Below are positions 55,775 to 63,881 of a DNA stretch of 64,000 nt, piece by piece. The position numbers and the translations under genes are program-made. The stretch's first letter is position 1. Each line of letters starts with the position of its first letter. This DNA comes from ENR-C587 sp942493235. GTDB lineage: Bacteria > Bacteroidota > Ignavibacteria > Kapaibacteriales > UBA2268. Under the pieces are notes generated by a model. It ran no database searches. It was not told the DNA's origin and saw only the letters and a program-made list of their open reading frames with translations. The stretch spans positions 1,302,001 through 1,366,000 of the forward strand of contig OW818676.1 in the NCBI GenBank assembly GCA_942493235.1. The letters are read 5' to 3'.

Positions 55775-56965
55775 TTACATTATTGCTTCTGCAATTTTCT
55801 TTCCGTAGTCAGTGCAACTTTCTAATGCAGCATTATCAGGATTCCACTGCACTTTCATCGGCTCGCTTAGAATTTCCATACCTGCTTCTGTTAATTTGGT
55901 ATTGATTATTTTTGTGCCGAGGGGGCTCCACCCATAAGAACCAAATGCAGCGGCTTTTTTACCCGGCAGTGCAAAGCCGACAAGCTCGTCAAGTATTCCG
56001 GCTACCGATGTCAAAATCCCGTTGTTTACTGTTGAAGACCCTGCTAATACAATCTTTGATTTAAAAATATCCGTAATAATATCGCTTTTATCTGATTTTG
56101 AAGCATTATGAATTTTGATTTCAACTTTATTATTTACTATAGCAATACCCTTTGCTATTGCTTCAGCCATTTTACGAGTCGAACTATACATAGAGTCATA
56201 GAATATTGTTACTTGGTTCTCGGAGTAGTTGTCCGCCCATTTTTCGTAAAGCTCTAATATTTGTCTCGGATTTTCATCCCACATAATTCCATGTGAAGGA
56301 AGTATATAGTCAATAGGTAAATTTAACGCTCTTAACTCTTCTAATTTTTTAACTACTTTTTTCGAAAACGGAGATACAATGTTTGCATAATATTTAATAG
56401 CTTCAGAATAGAGTGTGCATTTGTCGCAATTGCTGTTAAACATTTTATCACTTGCAAAATGCTGACCAAACGCATCATTTGAGAATAAAATATTATCTTT
56501 TTCCAAATAGCACATCATAGAATCGGGCCAATGTATCATAGAATTTTCGATAAATATTAAGTCGCGGCTGCCAAGTGATAATCTATCACCGGTTTTCATT
56601 ACATTAAAATTCCAGTCTTTATGATAGTAACCCTTAATAGATTTTACGCCGTTAGATGAACAATATATTTGAGCATTCGGAATACGTTCCATCAGCATCG
56701 GTAATGCTCCACTATGGTCCGGCTCCGCATGATTAATTACTATGTAGTCTATCTTGTTTAAATCTATTTCTTTTTCTAACTCATTGATATACTCCTCAGC
56801 AAACGGATAATATACACTATCGATTAACACATTTTTCTCGTCTTTGATTAAATAAGAATTATAAGTACTTCCATTGTGTGTTGTTAATTCTTCACCATGG
56901 AAATTCCTTAGCTCGAAATCAATTTTTCCCACCCAGTAAACATTGTTTTTTATATGTAAAGACAT
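55775..56965 (-). CDS. Flavodiiron protein (FprA-family A-type flavoprotein)
   Basis: Reduces O2 to water, or NO to N2O, protecting anaerobic metabolism; cytoplasmic. The 396 residues give a metallo-beta-lactamase-like diiron domain (about 1-250) and a flavodoxin domain (about 250-396), the classic A-type layout. Iron ligands His79, Glu81, Asp83 and His84 (HAEPDH) are intact, as are the later ligands in IHWPDSM, NDAFGQH and PSHGIMW. The flavodoxin FMN loop reads FYDSMYSSTRKMA. There is no fused rubredoxin, so an external rubredoxin or flavoprotein reductase is needed; none is in the window. AAGAGG lies ten bases before the ATG. Confidence 0.94.
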   Translation of the reverse strand: MSLHIKNNVYWVGKIDFELRNFHGEELTTHNGSTYNSYLIKDEKNVLIDSVYYPFAEEYINELEKEIDLNKIDYIVINHAEPDHSGALPMLMERIPNAQIYCSSNGVKSIKGYYHKDWNFNVMKTGDRLSLGSRDLIFIENSMIHWPDSMMCYLEKDNILFSNDAFGQHFASDKMFNSNCDKCTLYSEAIKYYANIVSPFSKKVVKKLEELRALNLPIDYILPSHGIMWDENPRQILELYEKWADNYSENQVTIFYDSMYSSTRKMAEAIAKGIAIVNNKVEIKIHNASKSDKSDIITDIFKSKIVLAGSSTVNNGILTSVAGILDELVGFALPGKKAAAFGSYGWSPLGTKIINTKLTEAGMEILSEPMKVQWNPDNAALESCTDYGKKIAEAIM

Positions 56966-57363
56966 TTCAAAAACCTCTTTTTTGATTTTATAAAAATTTA
57001 TTTTTAAAACACTTTTTACGTTCTCAGAAAGAATTTATTATATTTATAATATATATCTCTTTATTCTTCTTAATTATTTGTATATTATAGAAATATAAAA
57101 CATTTTATTTCGTTTTTAGAAATGTTTATATTAAATTTTTTATTTTATAGCGAAATTCTTAACTGTGATTTACTTAATTAATATTTTTTTTATTAAGTAA
57201 AAGTGGATTTTACATAAACGTATGTATTAAATTTTAGTCATTGTAACTAAATTGCTTTTATATATTAAAGAAAAAGACGTAAGTTTGGATTCTTAATATA
57301 AGAAGTTAAGAAGTATTGAATTAAACAGAGTTAATTTTATAAATTAAAGGTGTTATAAGAATT
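56966..57363. other. Divergent intergenic region
   Basis: A 398-base, very AT-rich gap between the flavodiiron gene (minus) and the decarboxylase operon (plus). Apart from the promoter element listed at 57280-57287 I see no hairpin or repeat. Confidence 0.5.
57280..57287 (+). promoter_or_regulatory. Probable -7 element for the decarboxylase operon
   Basis: TAAGTTTG is an exact TAnnTTTG, giving a leader of about 70 bases. The nearest TTG (57252-57254) is 25 bases upstream, longer than usual. Confidence 0.45.
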
Positions 57364-58917
57364 ATGTCCACAGTAAAAGAGAAAATTAACAATTTGCGCG
57401 AAAAAAAATCCAAAGCTTTACTTGGCGGCGGAGAGAAAAAAATCGAGCAACAGCACAAGCAGGGCAAGCTTGCGGCACGTGAAAGACTTCACGTATTATT
57501 TGATAACGGGTTCTATGATGAATTCTTTATCTTTTCTAATCCTCACGTTCCTGTAGCCGAAAAGGATGCAAAAGATATGTCGGCAGACGGCGTAGCGACT
57601 GCTTTAGGTGCAGTCAATGGTAGATTAGTATATGCAGCTTCTCAAGACTTTACTGTAATGGGTGGAAGTGTTGGCTATATGCATGCTTGGAAAATCTGTG
57701 AAATGGCGAACAAAGCATTAAGAGACGGTGCACCGCTTATTACTATCAATGATAGTGGTGGAGCACGTATTCAAGAAGGAATAGATTCACTAAGAGGATA
57801 TGGCAACATATTCTATCATAATACATTATTATCGGGCGTAGTCCCTCAGATAGCAATCGTTGCCGGACCTTGTGCCGGTGGTGCTGCTTATTCTCCCGCA
57901 TTAATGGACTTTATCATAATGGTTCAGGGTACCGGCAAAATGTTCATTGCTGGACCAAACGTTATCAAAGAAGCAACCGGTGAAGACATTTCAGCAGAAG
58001 AGCTCGGCGGAGCAATGGCTCAAGCTACTTATAGCGGTAATGTTCATTTTATTGCAAATGATGATGCTCATGCTATTGAAATCACAAAAAAATTATTAAG
58101 CTATTTGCCTTCGAATAACACCGAAGAACCACCTAATTTCTTAGGCGGAGAAGTTGAAATCACTAATGATGAGTCTTTAAATGCTGTAATTCCTGATGAC
58201 CCGAGAGAAGGCTTTGATATGTATGAAGTACTCAATAGAGTATTTGATCCGGGGTCGATTTTTGAAGTACAAGAACATTTCGCAAAAAATATGATTGTAG
58301 CTTTTGCTCGCTTAAATGGCAGAGTAGTCGGTATAGTTGCTAATCAACCAAAACACATGTTCGGTGCAATTGATATTAATGCTTCAGATAAAGGTGCTCG
58401 CTTCATCCGTTTCTGTAATGCATTCAATATACCGTTAATTACATTTGTTGACGTACCCGGCTTTATGCCCGGTGTAGAACAGGAATTTGGCGGTATCATT
58501 CGCCACGGAGCTAAAATGCTATTTGCTTTCTCTGCTACTACTGTTCCTAAATTAACTGTTGTAGTTCGTAAAGCTTATGGTGGAGCTTACTTGGCAATGT
58601 GTGCTAAATCTTTGGGAGCTGACAGAGTTGCCGCTTGGCCAACTGCCGAAATCGCAGTTATGGGTCCGGAAGGTGCTGTATCAGTACTTTACAAAGATGA
58701 AATTAAGAATGCTAAAGACTCAAAAGCAAGACGTGCTGAGTTAATTAAAGATTATAGAGATAAATTATTGAATCCTTATGTAGCCGCAGGTGTCGGTATG
58801 ATAGATTCGGTGATTGAGCCTATGCAGACTCGCCTATATCTATCTATTGCTCTTGAGACTTCTAAAAACAAGAGAGAATTGAGACCACAGAAAAAACACG
58901 GCTTAATTCCAATGTAA
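57364..58917 (+). CDS. mmdA: Acyl-CoA carboxyltransferase alpha subunit (methylmalonyl-CoA decarboxylase/propionyl-CoA carboxylase beta type)
   Basis: Moves CO2 between a CoA ester and carboxybiotin; as part of the sodium pump it would take the carboxyl from methylmalonyl-CoA and place it on the biotin carrier. The 517 residues show the two crotonase-like halves: DFTVMGGSVGYMHAWKICEMANKAL and GGARIQEGIDSLRGYGNIF with the GPCAGGAAYSPA oxyanion loop, then FVDVPGFMPGVEQE and RKAYGGAYLAMCAKSLGAD in the second half. Sequence alone cannot separate propionyl-CoA carboxylase from methylmalonyl-CoA decarboxylase; the downstream OadB-, OadG- and biotin-carrier genes favour the decarboxylase pump. A terminator follows within eight bases. 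Confidence 0.9.
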   Translation: MSTVKEKINNLREKKSKALLGGGEKKIEQQHKQGKLAARERLHVLFDNGFYDEFFIFSNPHVPVAEKDAKDMSADGVATALGAVNGRLVYAASQDFTVMGGSVGYMHAWKICEMANKALRDGAPLITINDSGGARIQEGIDSLRGYGNIFYHNTLLSGVVPQIAIVAGPCAGGAAYSPALMDFIIMVQGTGKMFIAGPNVIKEATGEDISAEELGGAMAQATYSGNVHFIANDDAHAIEITKKLLSYLPSNNTEEPPNFLGGEVEITNDESLNAVIPDDPREGFDMYEVLNRVFDPGSIFEVQEHFAKNMIVAFARLNGRVVGIVANQPKHMFGAIDINASDKGARFIRFCNAFNIPLITFVDVPGFMPGVEQEFGGIIRHGAKMLFAFSATTVPKLTVVVRKAYGGAYLAMCAKSLGADRVAAWPTAEIAVMGPEGAVSVLYKDEIKNAKDSKARRAELIKDYRDKLLNPYVAAGVGMIDSVIEPMQTRLYLSIALETSKNKRELRPQKKHGLIPM

Positions 58918-58924
58918 TATCTAT

Positions 58925-58964
58925 AAAGAGCAGACTCTTGCCTTAATCCTGAGTCTGCTCTTTT
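58925..58964 (+). terminator. Internal terminator or attenuator between alpha subunit and pump genes
   Basis: AAAGAGCAGACTC (58925-58937) pairs with GAGTCTGCTCTTT (58951-58963), followed by TTTGATTTG. Loop TTGCCTTAATCCT. Read-through would give less of the membrane subunits than of the carboxyltransferase. Confidence 0.8.
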
Positions 58965-59095
58965 GATTTGTGGCAATTTCAAAACTAATGATTGGACTGA
59001 TTTGAGTAAATATTTAATCGATAGCATTCGGTATTTACTTATTTAAGTCTATTTTTTTTAAAATTTTAGTAAAATTAAATTTCAGGTATAATTAA

Positions 59096-59419
59096 ATGTT
59101 TGGTATAATAATATTTTTTATAATTCTTGCTTTAGTAATGTGGTCCCTTAGATATTTCGGTTTGAAATACTACGAGAAAATTGAAAATCAAAACTCAATT
59201 AATACTTCCGAACCAATTAAGATAAAATCAACTGATGAAGAAGAAGACAATTTACTTCCTGTAATCATTGCCGCTGCTTCGGCAATCCTATACTCTAAAG
59301 TAAAAGTAAAAAAAGTATCCTTTGTTGACCCTCATAAGGGTTCCGACTGGAGCCATACAGGCAGAATTCAAAGTTTAACTTCCCATTATATGAGTCCACC
59401 AAAGACTTATAAATACTAA
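59096..59419 (+). CDS. OadG-like small membrane subunit of the sodium pump (set 1)
   Basis: A 107-residue protein with one N-terminal membrane helix (MFGIIIFFIILALVMWSL) and a cytoplasmic tail. The tail has LLPVIIAAASAILYSKVKVKKVSF and DWSHTGRIQSLTSHY, matching the small-subunit pattern (IAAAxxxxxGKKVxIKKxxFL, then WxxSGRxxxMxSHN) seen in the two set 2 proteins at 61198 and 61608. It probably stabilises the carboxyltransferase-pump complex at the membrane, like OadG. AGGT precedes the ATG by nine bases. Confidence 0.7.
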   Translation: MFGIIIFFIILALVMWSLRYFGLKYYEKIENQNSINTSEPIKIKSTDEEEDNLLPVIIAAASAILYSKVKVKKVSFVDPHKGSDWSHTGRIQSLTSHYMSPPKTYKY

Positions 59420-59551
59420 TAATGGGTTTTCATCTTGAAAAGATAATTTCAACAGTAATTTTAATTGCGAAATAATCATTCAAAACAAGTATTCTTGAAT
59501 ATTTGAATTATTTTAGATAATAATTTTTTAATAACTTATAGGATTTTACAA

Positions 59552-59683
59552 ATGGATGCTTCAATTACTATACCTTTAATAGTACTTGGTATGGGTACCA
59601 TAATATCTTTTTTTGTAGTATTACTCATAAAAGGGATATATTTTTCTCTGAAACTTTTTACAAAAAACGAAACTAACGGATAA
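59552..59683 (+). CDS. Very small OadG-like membrane subunit (43 residues)
   Basis: Reading ATG at 59552 to TAA at 59681-59683 gives a 43-residue protein with one membrane helix, PLIVLGMGTIISFFVVLLIK. The LGMG-x-F motif is that of the OadG N-terminal helix. TAGGA lies 10 bases before the ATG, and the next gene (beta subunit) starts 11 bases after the stop. OadG-type subunits are needed for complex assembly, and the tail is reduced to a few residues here, its role perhaps taken by the 107-residue neighbour. Too short for most automatic calls. Confidence 0.72.
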   Translation: MDASITIPLIVLGMGTIISFFVVLLIKGIYFSLKLFTKNETNG

Positions 59684-59694
59684 TAGGAACTACA

Positions 59695-60915
59695 ATGAAT
59701 GATTTCAACATATTAAATATTTTTCAAGGTATTGCTACTCTTTTTGCCTCCGAACCATCTATAGCTTTTGGTAGAATCGGATTAATATTTCTTGGATTTT
59801 TATTAGTATATTTAGGTAAAAAAGAAGTATTAGAGCCTCTATTAATGATTCCGATGGGTCTGGGCATGTCTGCCGTTAACGCCGGAGTATTGTTTATGGC
59901 TAACGGTGGTATAGGTACGCTATTTGTTGACCCGATAGTCAGCGATACTAATGCTTTGATGAACACACTTCAAATAGACTTTTTGCAACCGATTTATTCG
60001 TTTACATTTAGTAACGGACTCATCGCCTGTTTGGTTTTTATGGGTATCGGAGTGTTATTGGACGTAGGTTATTTATTAGCTCGCCCGTTTTCAAGTATGT
60101 TCATTGCTATCTGTGGTGAATTCGGGACAATTGCTACATTCCCAATAGCCGTTGCTTGCGGTCTTCCGTTTACTGATGCGGCTTCGATATCAATGGTAGG
60201 CGGTGCTGATGGTCCTATGGTGCTTTATACATCGTTAGTATTATCTAAGGATTTATTTGTACCAATTACTGTAGTAGCATATTTATATTTAGGATTAACT
60301 TACGGTGGTTATCCGTATTTAATTAAACTATTAATACCCAGAAAGCTGAGAGCATTAAAAATGCCTCCGCCTAAAAAGGAAGTCTCTATTACTCCCGGCG
60401 AAAAATTAGCATTTTGCGTAATTACATGCACAGTATTAAGCTTGTTATTCCCTGTCGCTGCTCCGCTTTTCTTTTCATTGTTTTTAGGAGTTGCAGTTAG
60501 AGAAGCCGGCATAAAGCATTTCATCGATTTAATAGGAGGACCTATATTATACGGCTCTACTTTCTTCCTTGGCTTACTTCTCGGTATCCTTTGCGAAGCA
60601 AATACAATTTTAAATCCACGAATTTTGGTTTTACTTCTATTGGGTATTTTAGCATTGTTACTCTCAGGAATTGGTGGTATAATCGGAGGTTACATCATGT
60701 TCTTTGTAACCAAAGGTAAATATAATCCTGTAATTGGTATAGCCGGCGTTAGCTGCGTACCTACAACTGCAAAAGTAGCACAAAAATCAGTAAACGAAGT
60801 CAGTACGGATAATATTATTTTAGGTCATGCATTGGGAGCCAATATTAGCGGTGTAATAACATCTGCTATACTTGCCGCCCTGTATGTAACCATAGTTCCA
60901 TACTTTATGAAATAA
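59695..60915 (+). CDS. Sodium-translocating decarboxylase beta subunit, divergent paralogue (beta-1)
   Basis: A 406-residue protein of the OadB/MmdB/GcdB family, with about eleven membrane helices; the family decarboxylates carboxybiotin and exports Na+. The GGADGP motif with the Na+-site Asp is present (SMVGGADGPMVLY), as is a Tyr-containing VAYLYLGL helix and NPVIGIAGVSCVPTTAKVAQ. Relative to the normal NPLIGSAGVSAVPMAARVS seen in the second copy, the Arg known to matter in OadB is Lys, and the flanking residues differ, so its pump activity is uncertain. It has an N-terminal extension of about 20 residues. Confidence 0.82.
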   Translation: MNDFNILNIFQGIATLFASEPSIAFGRIGLIFLGFLLVYLGKKEVLEPLLMIPMGLGMSAVNAGVLFMANGGIGTLFVDPIVSDTNALMNTLQIDFLQPIYSFTFSNGLIACLVFMGIGVLLDVGYLLARPFSSMFIAICGEFGTIATFPIAVACGLPFTDAASISMVGGADGPMVLYTSLVLSKDLFVPITVVAYLYLGLTYGGYPYLIKLLIPRKLRALKMPPPKKEVSITPGEKLAFCVITCTVLSLLFPVAAPLFFSLFLGVAVREAGIKHFIDLIGGPILYGSTFFLGLLLGILCEANTILNPRILVLLLLGILALLLSGIGGIIGGYIMFFVTKGKYNPVIGIAGVSCVPTTAKVAQKSVNEVSTDNIILGHALGANISGVITSAILAALYVTIVPYFMK

Positions 60916-60936
60916 TATAAGAAATTAGGTAGCCCT

Positions 60937-61119
60937 ATGAAAGAATTTATTATCAGAAAAAAATATTGGTTTATTGGTGCTGTAATTGCTTTTTTGGGAG
61001 CCGGAATCACCAAAATCCCTAATATTTTCGGGACTGAAAGCAATGCTTATTACCAGATATTCGGATTTTTGATTGCAATTATAGGACTGTTTATAATAGC
61101 TAAAAATTTAAAAAGATAA
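60937..61119 (+). CDS. Small two-helix membrane protein
   Basis: A 60-residue protein with two hydrophobic helices (KYWFIGAVIAFLGAGITKI and QIFGFLIAIIGLFIIAKNL). AGGT stands eight bases before the ATG and the gene lies in line with the pump genes, 21 bases after the beta-1 stop. No family recognised. It may be an accessory subunit of the pump or an unrelated membrane protein. Confidence 0.6.
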   Translation: MKEFIIRKKYWFIGAVIAFLGAGITKIPNIFGTESNAYYQIFGFLIAIIGLFIIAKNLKR

Positions 61120-61197
61120 TAAAGAGATTTTTTTAAATATAAATATTTCTTATATTTATATTCCTTTTTAAATGTAAAAATAAAGACAAGGTTTATT

Positions 61198-61491
61198 ATG
61201 GCAGACAATGCTCTAAACGGATTAAAAATAATTATAAAAGATATAGTCAAAGAAGCTTTGCTTGAAATTCTTCAAGAGCAGACTATAAAAGTTGATGCCA
61301 GTCGCTTTGATGAAATTGTTGACGAAAAGACAATGGCAATCATCGCAGCAAGTGCAGAAGCAGTTTACGGTAAAAAGATAAGAATCAAAAAAGTTCAATT
61401 TCTTAATTCCAAAGGAATCATTCCGCACTGGTCAGTTAGCGGTAGAAATGACGTTATGGCTTCTCATAATGTTAATTTAAAAGGAAATTGA
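61198..61491 (+). CDS. Soluble OadG C-terminal-like protein (set 2)
   Basis: A 97-residue protein without a membrane helix. The second half, MAIIAASAEAVYGKKIRIKKVQFLNSKG...HWSVSGRNDVMASHNVNLKGN, closely parallels the tail of the OadG protein at 61608 (IAAAATSIIGKKVKIKKLHFL...MASHNINIKGK). It therefore looks like a free copy of the tail module. The N-terminal half is an amphipathic helix (LKIIIKDIVKEALLEILQEQ). It likely bridges carboxyltransferase or biotin carrier to the pump. Confidence 0.7.
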   Translation: MADNALNGLKIIIKDIVKEALLEILQEQTIKVDASRFDEIVDEKTMAIIAASAEAVYGKKIRIKKVQFLNSKGIIPHWSVSGRNDVMASHNVNLKGN

Positions 61492-61607
61492 TTATCTTAC
61501 TGAATTCAGGATTTTATTCTGAATAAAAAGAAAATATTTTTAAATACGGAATATTTTCCTTATTTTGAAACTCTTTCAATATAACTTATAAATAAAAGAG
61601 GTTTTTG

Positions 61608-61961
61608 ATGTCAGAAAATTTATTGGTTGCTTTAAAAATGCTCGTCGTTGGAATGAGTGGCGTGTTCACAGTACTCGCTGTTTTTGCTTTTATTATTTGG
61701 TTAATGAAATATATTGATGCAAAAATGAAAAAGAATGCTGAAGAAGCACCGATTTTACTTGAGCAAAAAGAATTTTTCGAAGCACGTACTGAAAGAGAGC
61801 TGATAGCTGTGATTGCCGCAGCGGCTACTTCAATAATAGGGAAAAAAGTTAAAATCAAAAAACTCCATTTTTTAGATGCCGATATTTCACTACAAAATTG
61901 GAAAACAAGCGGCATCTCAAATAATATGGCATCTCATAATATTAATATAAAGGGTAAATAA
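61608..61961 (+). CDS. OadG-type sodium pump small subunit (set 2)
   Basis: A 117-residue protein with an N-terminal membrane helix (KMLVVGMSGVFTVLAVFAFIIWL, carrying the VGMSxxF form of the OadG motif), a charged linker and a cytoplasmic tail with IAVIAAAATSIIGKKVKIKKLHFL and MASHNINIKGK. OadG anchors the carboxyltransferase/biotin complex to the beta subunit. A TTG at 61605 is in frame, but GAGG at 61598-61601 is better placed for the ATG at 61608. It ends one base before the biotin-carrier ATG. Confidence 0.82.
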   Translation: MSENLLVALKMLVVGMSGVFTVLAVFAFIIWLMKYIDAKMKKNAEEAPILLEQKEFFEARTERELIAVIAAAATSIIGKKVKIKKLHFLDADISLQNWKTSGISNNMASHNINIKGK

Positions 61962-61962
61962 A

Positions 61963-62379
61963 ATGAAAAAATTAAGAATCTCGGTTGACGGTAAAAAATA
62001 CGATGTAGAAGTAGAAATCATTGATGATGATGATGACAAAGTGTTACCTTCATACTACTATCAAAATATTCCTCAAAATTTGGTTAATCAGGCACCTGTT
62101 CAATCAGCTCCTGCTGTTGCAGCTCCTCCGAGACCGAAGGCAAATGCTCCTGTTTCTTCCGGCGACGGAAATAATTTAACTTCTCCTATTAATGGCGTAG
62201 TTCTTGAAATTCCTGCTAAAGCCGGTCAAGCTGTAGCTGAAAACGAAGTAGTTATAGTACTCGAAGCTATGAAGATGAAAACAAATATCTCTTCTCCAAC
62301 TGCCGGCACTATAAATGCTATCGAAGTGAAAATCGGTGATAGAGTTGAAGCCGGACAGGTTTTATTGACATACAAATAA
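61963..62379 (+). CDS. Biotin carboxyl carrier subunit (gamma)
   Basis: A 138-residue biotin carrier that shuttles CO2 from the carboxyltransferase to the membrane beta subunit. The C-terminal biotinyl domain has LTSPINGVVLEIPAKAGQAVAENEVVIVLEAMKMKTN, with the biotinylated Lys104 in EAMKM, and ends GDRVEAGQVLLTYK. An Ala/Pro-rich flexible linker (about residues 43-66) joins it to a short N-terminal domain with a DDDDD run. It starts one base after the OadG-type stop and is followed 14 bases later by the canonical beta subunit. Confidence 0.93.
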   Translation: MKKLRISVDGKKYDVEVEIIDDDDDKVLPSYYYQNIPQNLVNQAPVQSAPAVAAPPRPKANAPVSSGDGNNLTSPINGVVLEIPAKAGQAVAENEVVIVLEAMKMKTNISSPTAGTINAIEVKIGDRVEAGQVLLTYK

Positions 62380-62393
62380 TTAAGGAGCTTTAA

Positions 62394-63524
62394 ATGTTAG
62401 AAGCCTTTGGGAAATTTTTTGCAGGAATGGGTTTTGCCGAATTAGGCTGGGGGCAGTTACTCATGATGGGTATTGCATGCGTACTCATGTATCTTGCAAT
62501 TAAAAAAGATTTTGAACCATTATTGTTATTACCTATAGGATTAGGTGCGTTTTTAACGAATCTGCCTTCGAGCGGGTTGCTTACTGTTCCTACAGACGGT
62601 GTTATTGGCGGGCTTTACTATTATATTTCGCAAGGTATTCACTTAGAAATATTTCCGCCCTTAATCTTCCTTGGAATTGGTGCAATGACAGACTTTGGAC
62701 CACTTCTTGCAAATCCCAAAACGTTTCTACTTGGTGCTGCTGCTCAGTTTGGTGTGTTTATTGCTTTATTCCTTGCAGTATTGCTTGGATTTACACCTCA
62801 AGAAGCCGCTGCAATAGGAATTATTGGCGGTGCTGACGGTCCTACTGCAATATTTTTAACACTAAAATTAGCTCCGCATCTATTAGGTCCTATTGCCGTA
62901 GCTGCATATTCATATATGGCGTTGGTTCCTCTGATTCAACCGCCTATTATGAAATTGCTGACTACTAAAAAAGAGCGTGAGGTAATTATGGACCCTCCTC
63001 GTGCTGTTGCAAAAAACATAAAAATTGTTTTTCCTGTTATAGTTGCATTCTTAGGCGTATTGGTTGTCCCTCCGGCAGCTCCACTTATTGCTATGCTTAT
63101 GGGTGGCAACTTAATGAGAGAGAGCGGAGTAGTAGATAGGCTAACTGATATGGCTCAGAATGAATTGATAAATATTATTACTTTCTTTTTGGGTACTTCT
63201 GTCGGAATGACTATGACTGCAGAATCTTTCTTGCAAGTAGATACATTAAAAATTATTATTTTAGGTGTATTCGCTTTCGGATTTTCTACAGTGGGTGGCG
63301 TTCTACTCGGTAAGCTAATGTATAAAATGACGGGTGGCAAAGTTAATCCGTTAATAGGTTCGGCTGGTGTATCCGCTGTTCCGATGGCAGCTCGAGTTTC
63401 TCATAATGAAGGTCAGAAATATAATAAGAATAATTACCTATTAATGCATGCGATGGGTCCTAACGTTGCCGGTGTTGTAGGTACTGCAATTGCTGCAGGT
63501 ATTTTATTATCTTTCTTTAAATAG
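62394..63524 (+). CDS. Sodium-translocating decarboxylase beta subunit, canonical copy (beta-2)
   Basis: A 376-residue OadB/MmdB-family pump with about nine to eleven membrane helices. It keeps the full catalytic set: GIIGGADGPTAIFLTLKLAP (Na+-site Asp), GPIAVAAYSYMALVPLIQPPIMKLLTT (conserved Tyr), and NPLIGSAGVSAVPMAARVSH (Asn, Gly, Ser and Arg). It is the beta subunit most likely to act with the adjacent biotin carrier and OadG. AAGGAG lies seven bases before the ATG. A terminator follows the gene. Confidence 0.93.
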   Translation: MLEAFGKFFAGMGFAELGWGQLLMMGIACVLMYLAIKKDFEPLLLLPIGLGAFLTNLPSSGLLTVPTDGVIGGLYYYISQGIHLEIFPPLIFLGIGAMTDFGPLLANPKTFLLGAAAQFGVFIALFLAVLLGFTPQEAAAIGIIGGADGPTAIFLTLKLAPHLLGPIAVAAYSYMALVPLIQPPIMKLLTTKKEREVIMDPPRAVAKNIKIVFPVIVAFLGVLVVPPAAPLIAMLMGGNLMRESGVVDRLTDMAQNELINIITFFLGTSVGMTMTAESFLQVDTLKIIILGVFAFGFSTVGGVLLGKLMYKMTGGKVNPLIGSAGVSAVPMAARVSHNEGQKYNKNNYLLMHAMGPNVAGVVGTAIAAGILLSFFK

Positions 63525-63542
63525 AATCAATTATTGTTTTAT

Positions 63543-63574
63543 AAAGCCCGTTCTTTCTGGAATGGGCTTTTTTT
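63543..63574 (+). terminator. Rho-independent terminator of the decarboxylase operon
   Basis: AAAGCCCGTTC (63543-63553) pairs with GAATGGGCTTT (63560-63570) around TTTCTG, followed by four more T. Confidence 0.9.
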
Positions 63575-63655
63575 ATGTACTATCTGAATTTATAAAATAA
63601 TTTTTCTTATAAATACGTTTATGTATTATTGTTTTACATACTATTGCGGTTGAAA

Positions 63656-63880
63656 ATGTCTAATTCGAAAATAATGGCAAATTTGAAATGGAGCAAAATT
63701 TTCATTCTCTTTACAAATTTATTAAGTTCTATACTTTTCTTCTTTGCTTACAAATTAAGCCTTAATATTTGGTTCCTTATTACTGCCATAGTTTTAGCAC
63801 TGGCTTTAGTCGCATCATTCATTTTCTTTATCAAATTAGAAGCTAAATATAGAGAAATATTAAATAAAGAGCAGCAATAA
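63656..63880 (+). CDS. Small two-helix membrane protein
   Basis: A 74-residue protein with two membrane helices (IFILFTNLLSSILFFFAY and IWFLITAIVLALALVASFIFFI) and a charged C-terminus. A TTG at 63629 is in frame, but the ATG at 63656 fits the helix layout. The stop precedes the next ATG by one base, so it is coupled to the downstream gene. No family recognised. Confidence 0.6.
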   Translation: MSNSKIMANLKWSKIFILFTNLLSSILFFFAYKLSLNIWFLITAIVLALALVASFIFFIKLEAKYREILNKEQQ

Positions 63881-63881
63881 T

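Noticed and set aside
59000..59036. Second terminator before the 107-residue gene (AGTAAATA...TATTTACT)
   Set aside because: Weak AT-only stem and the T-run comes too late; kept only as a possible minor structure.
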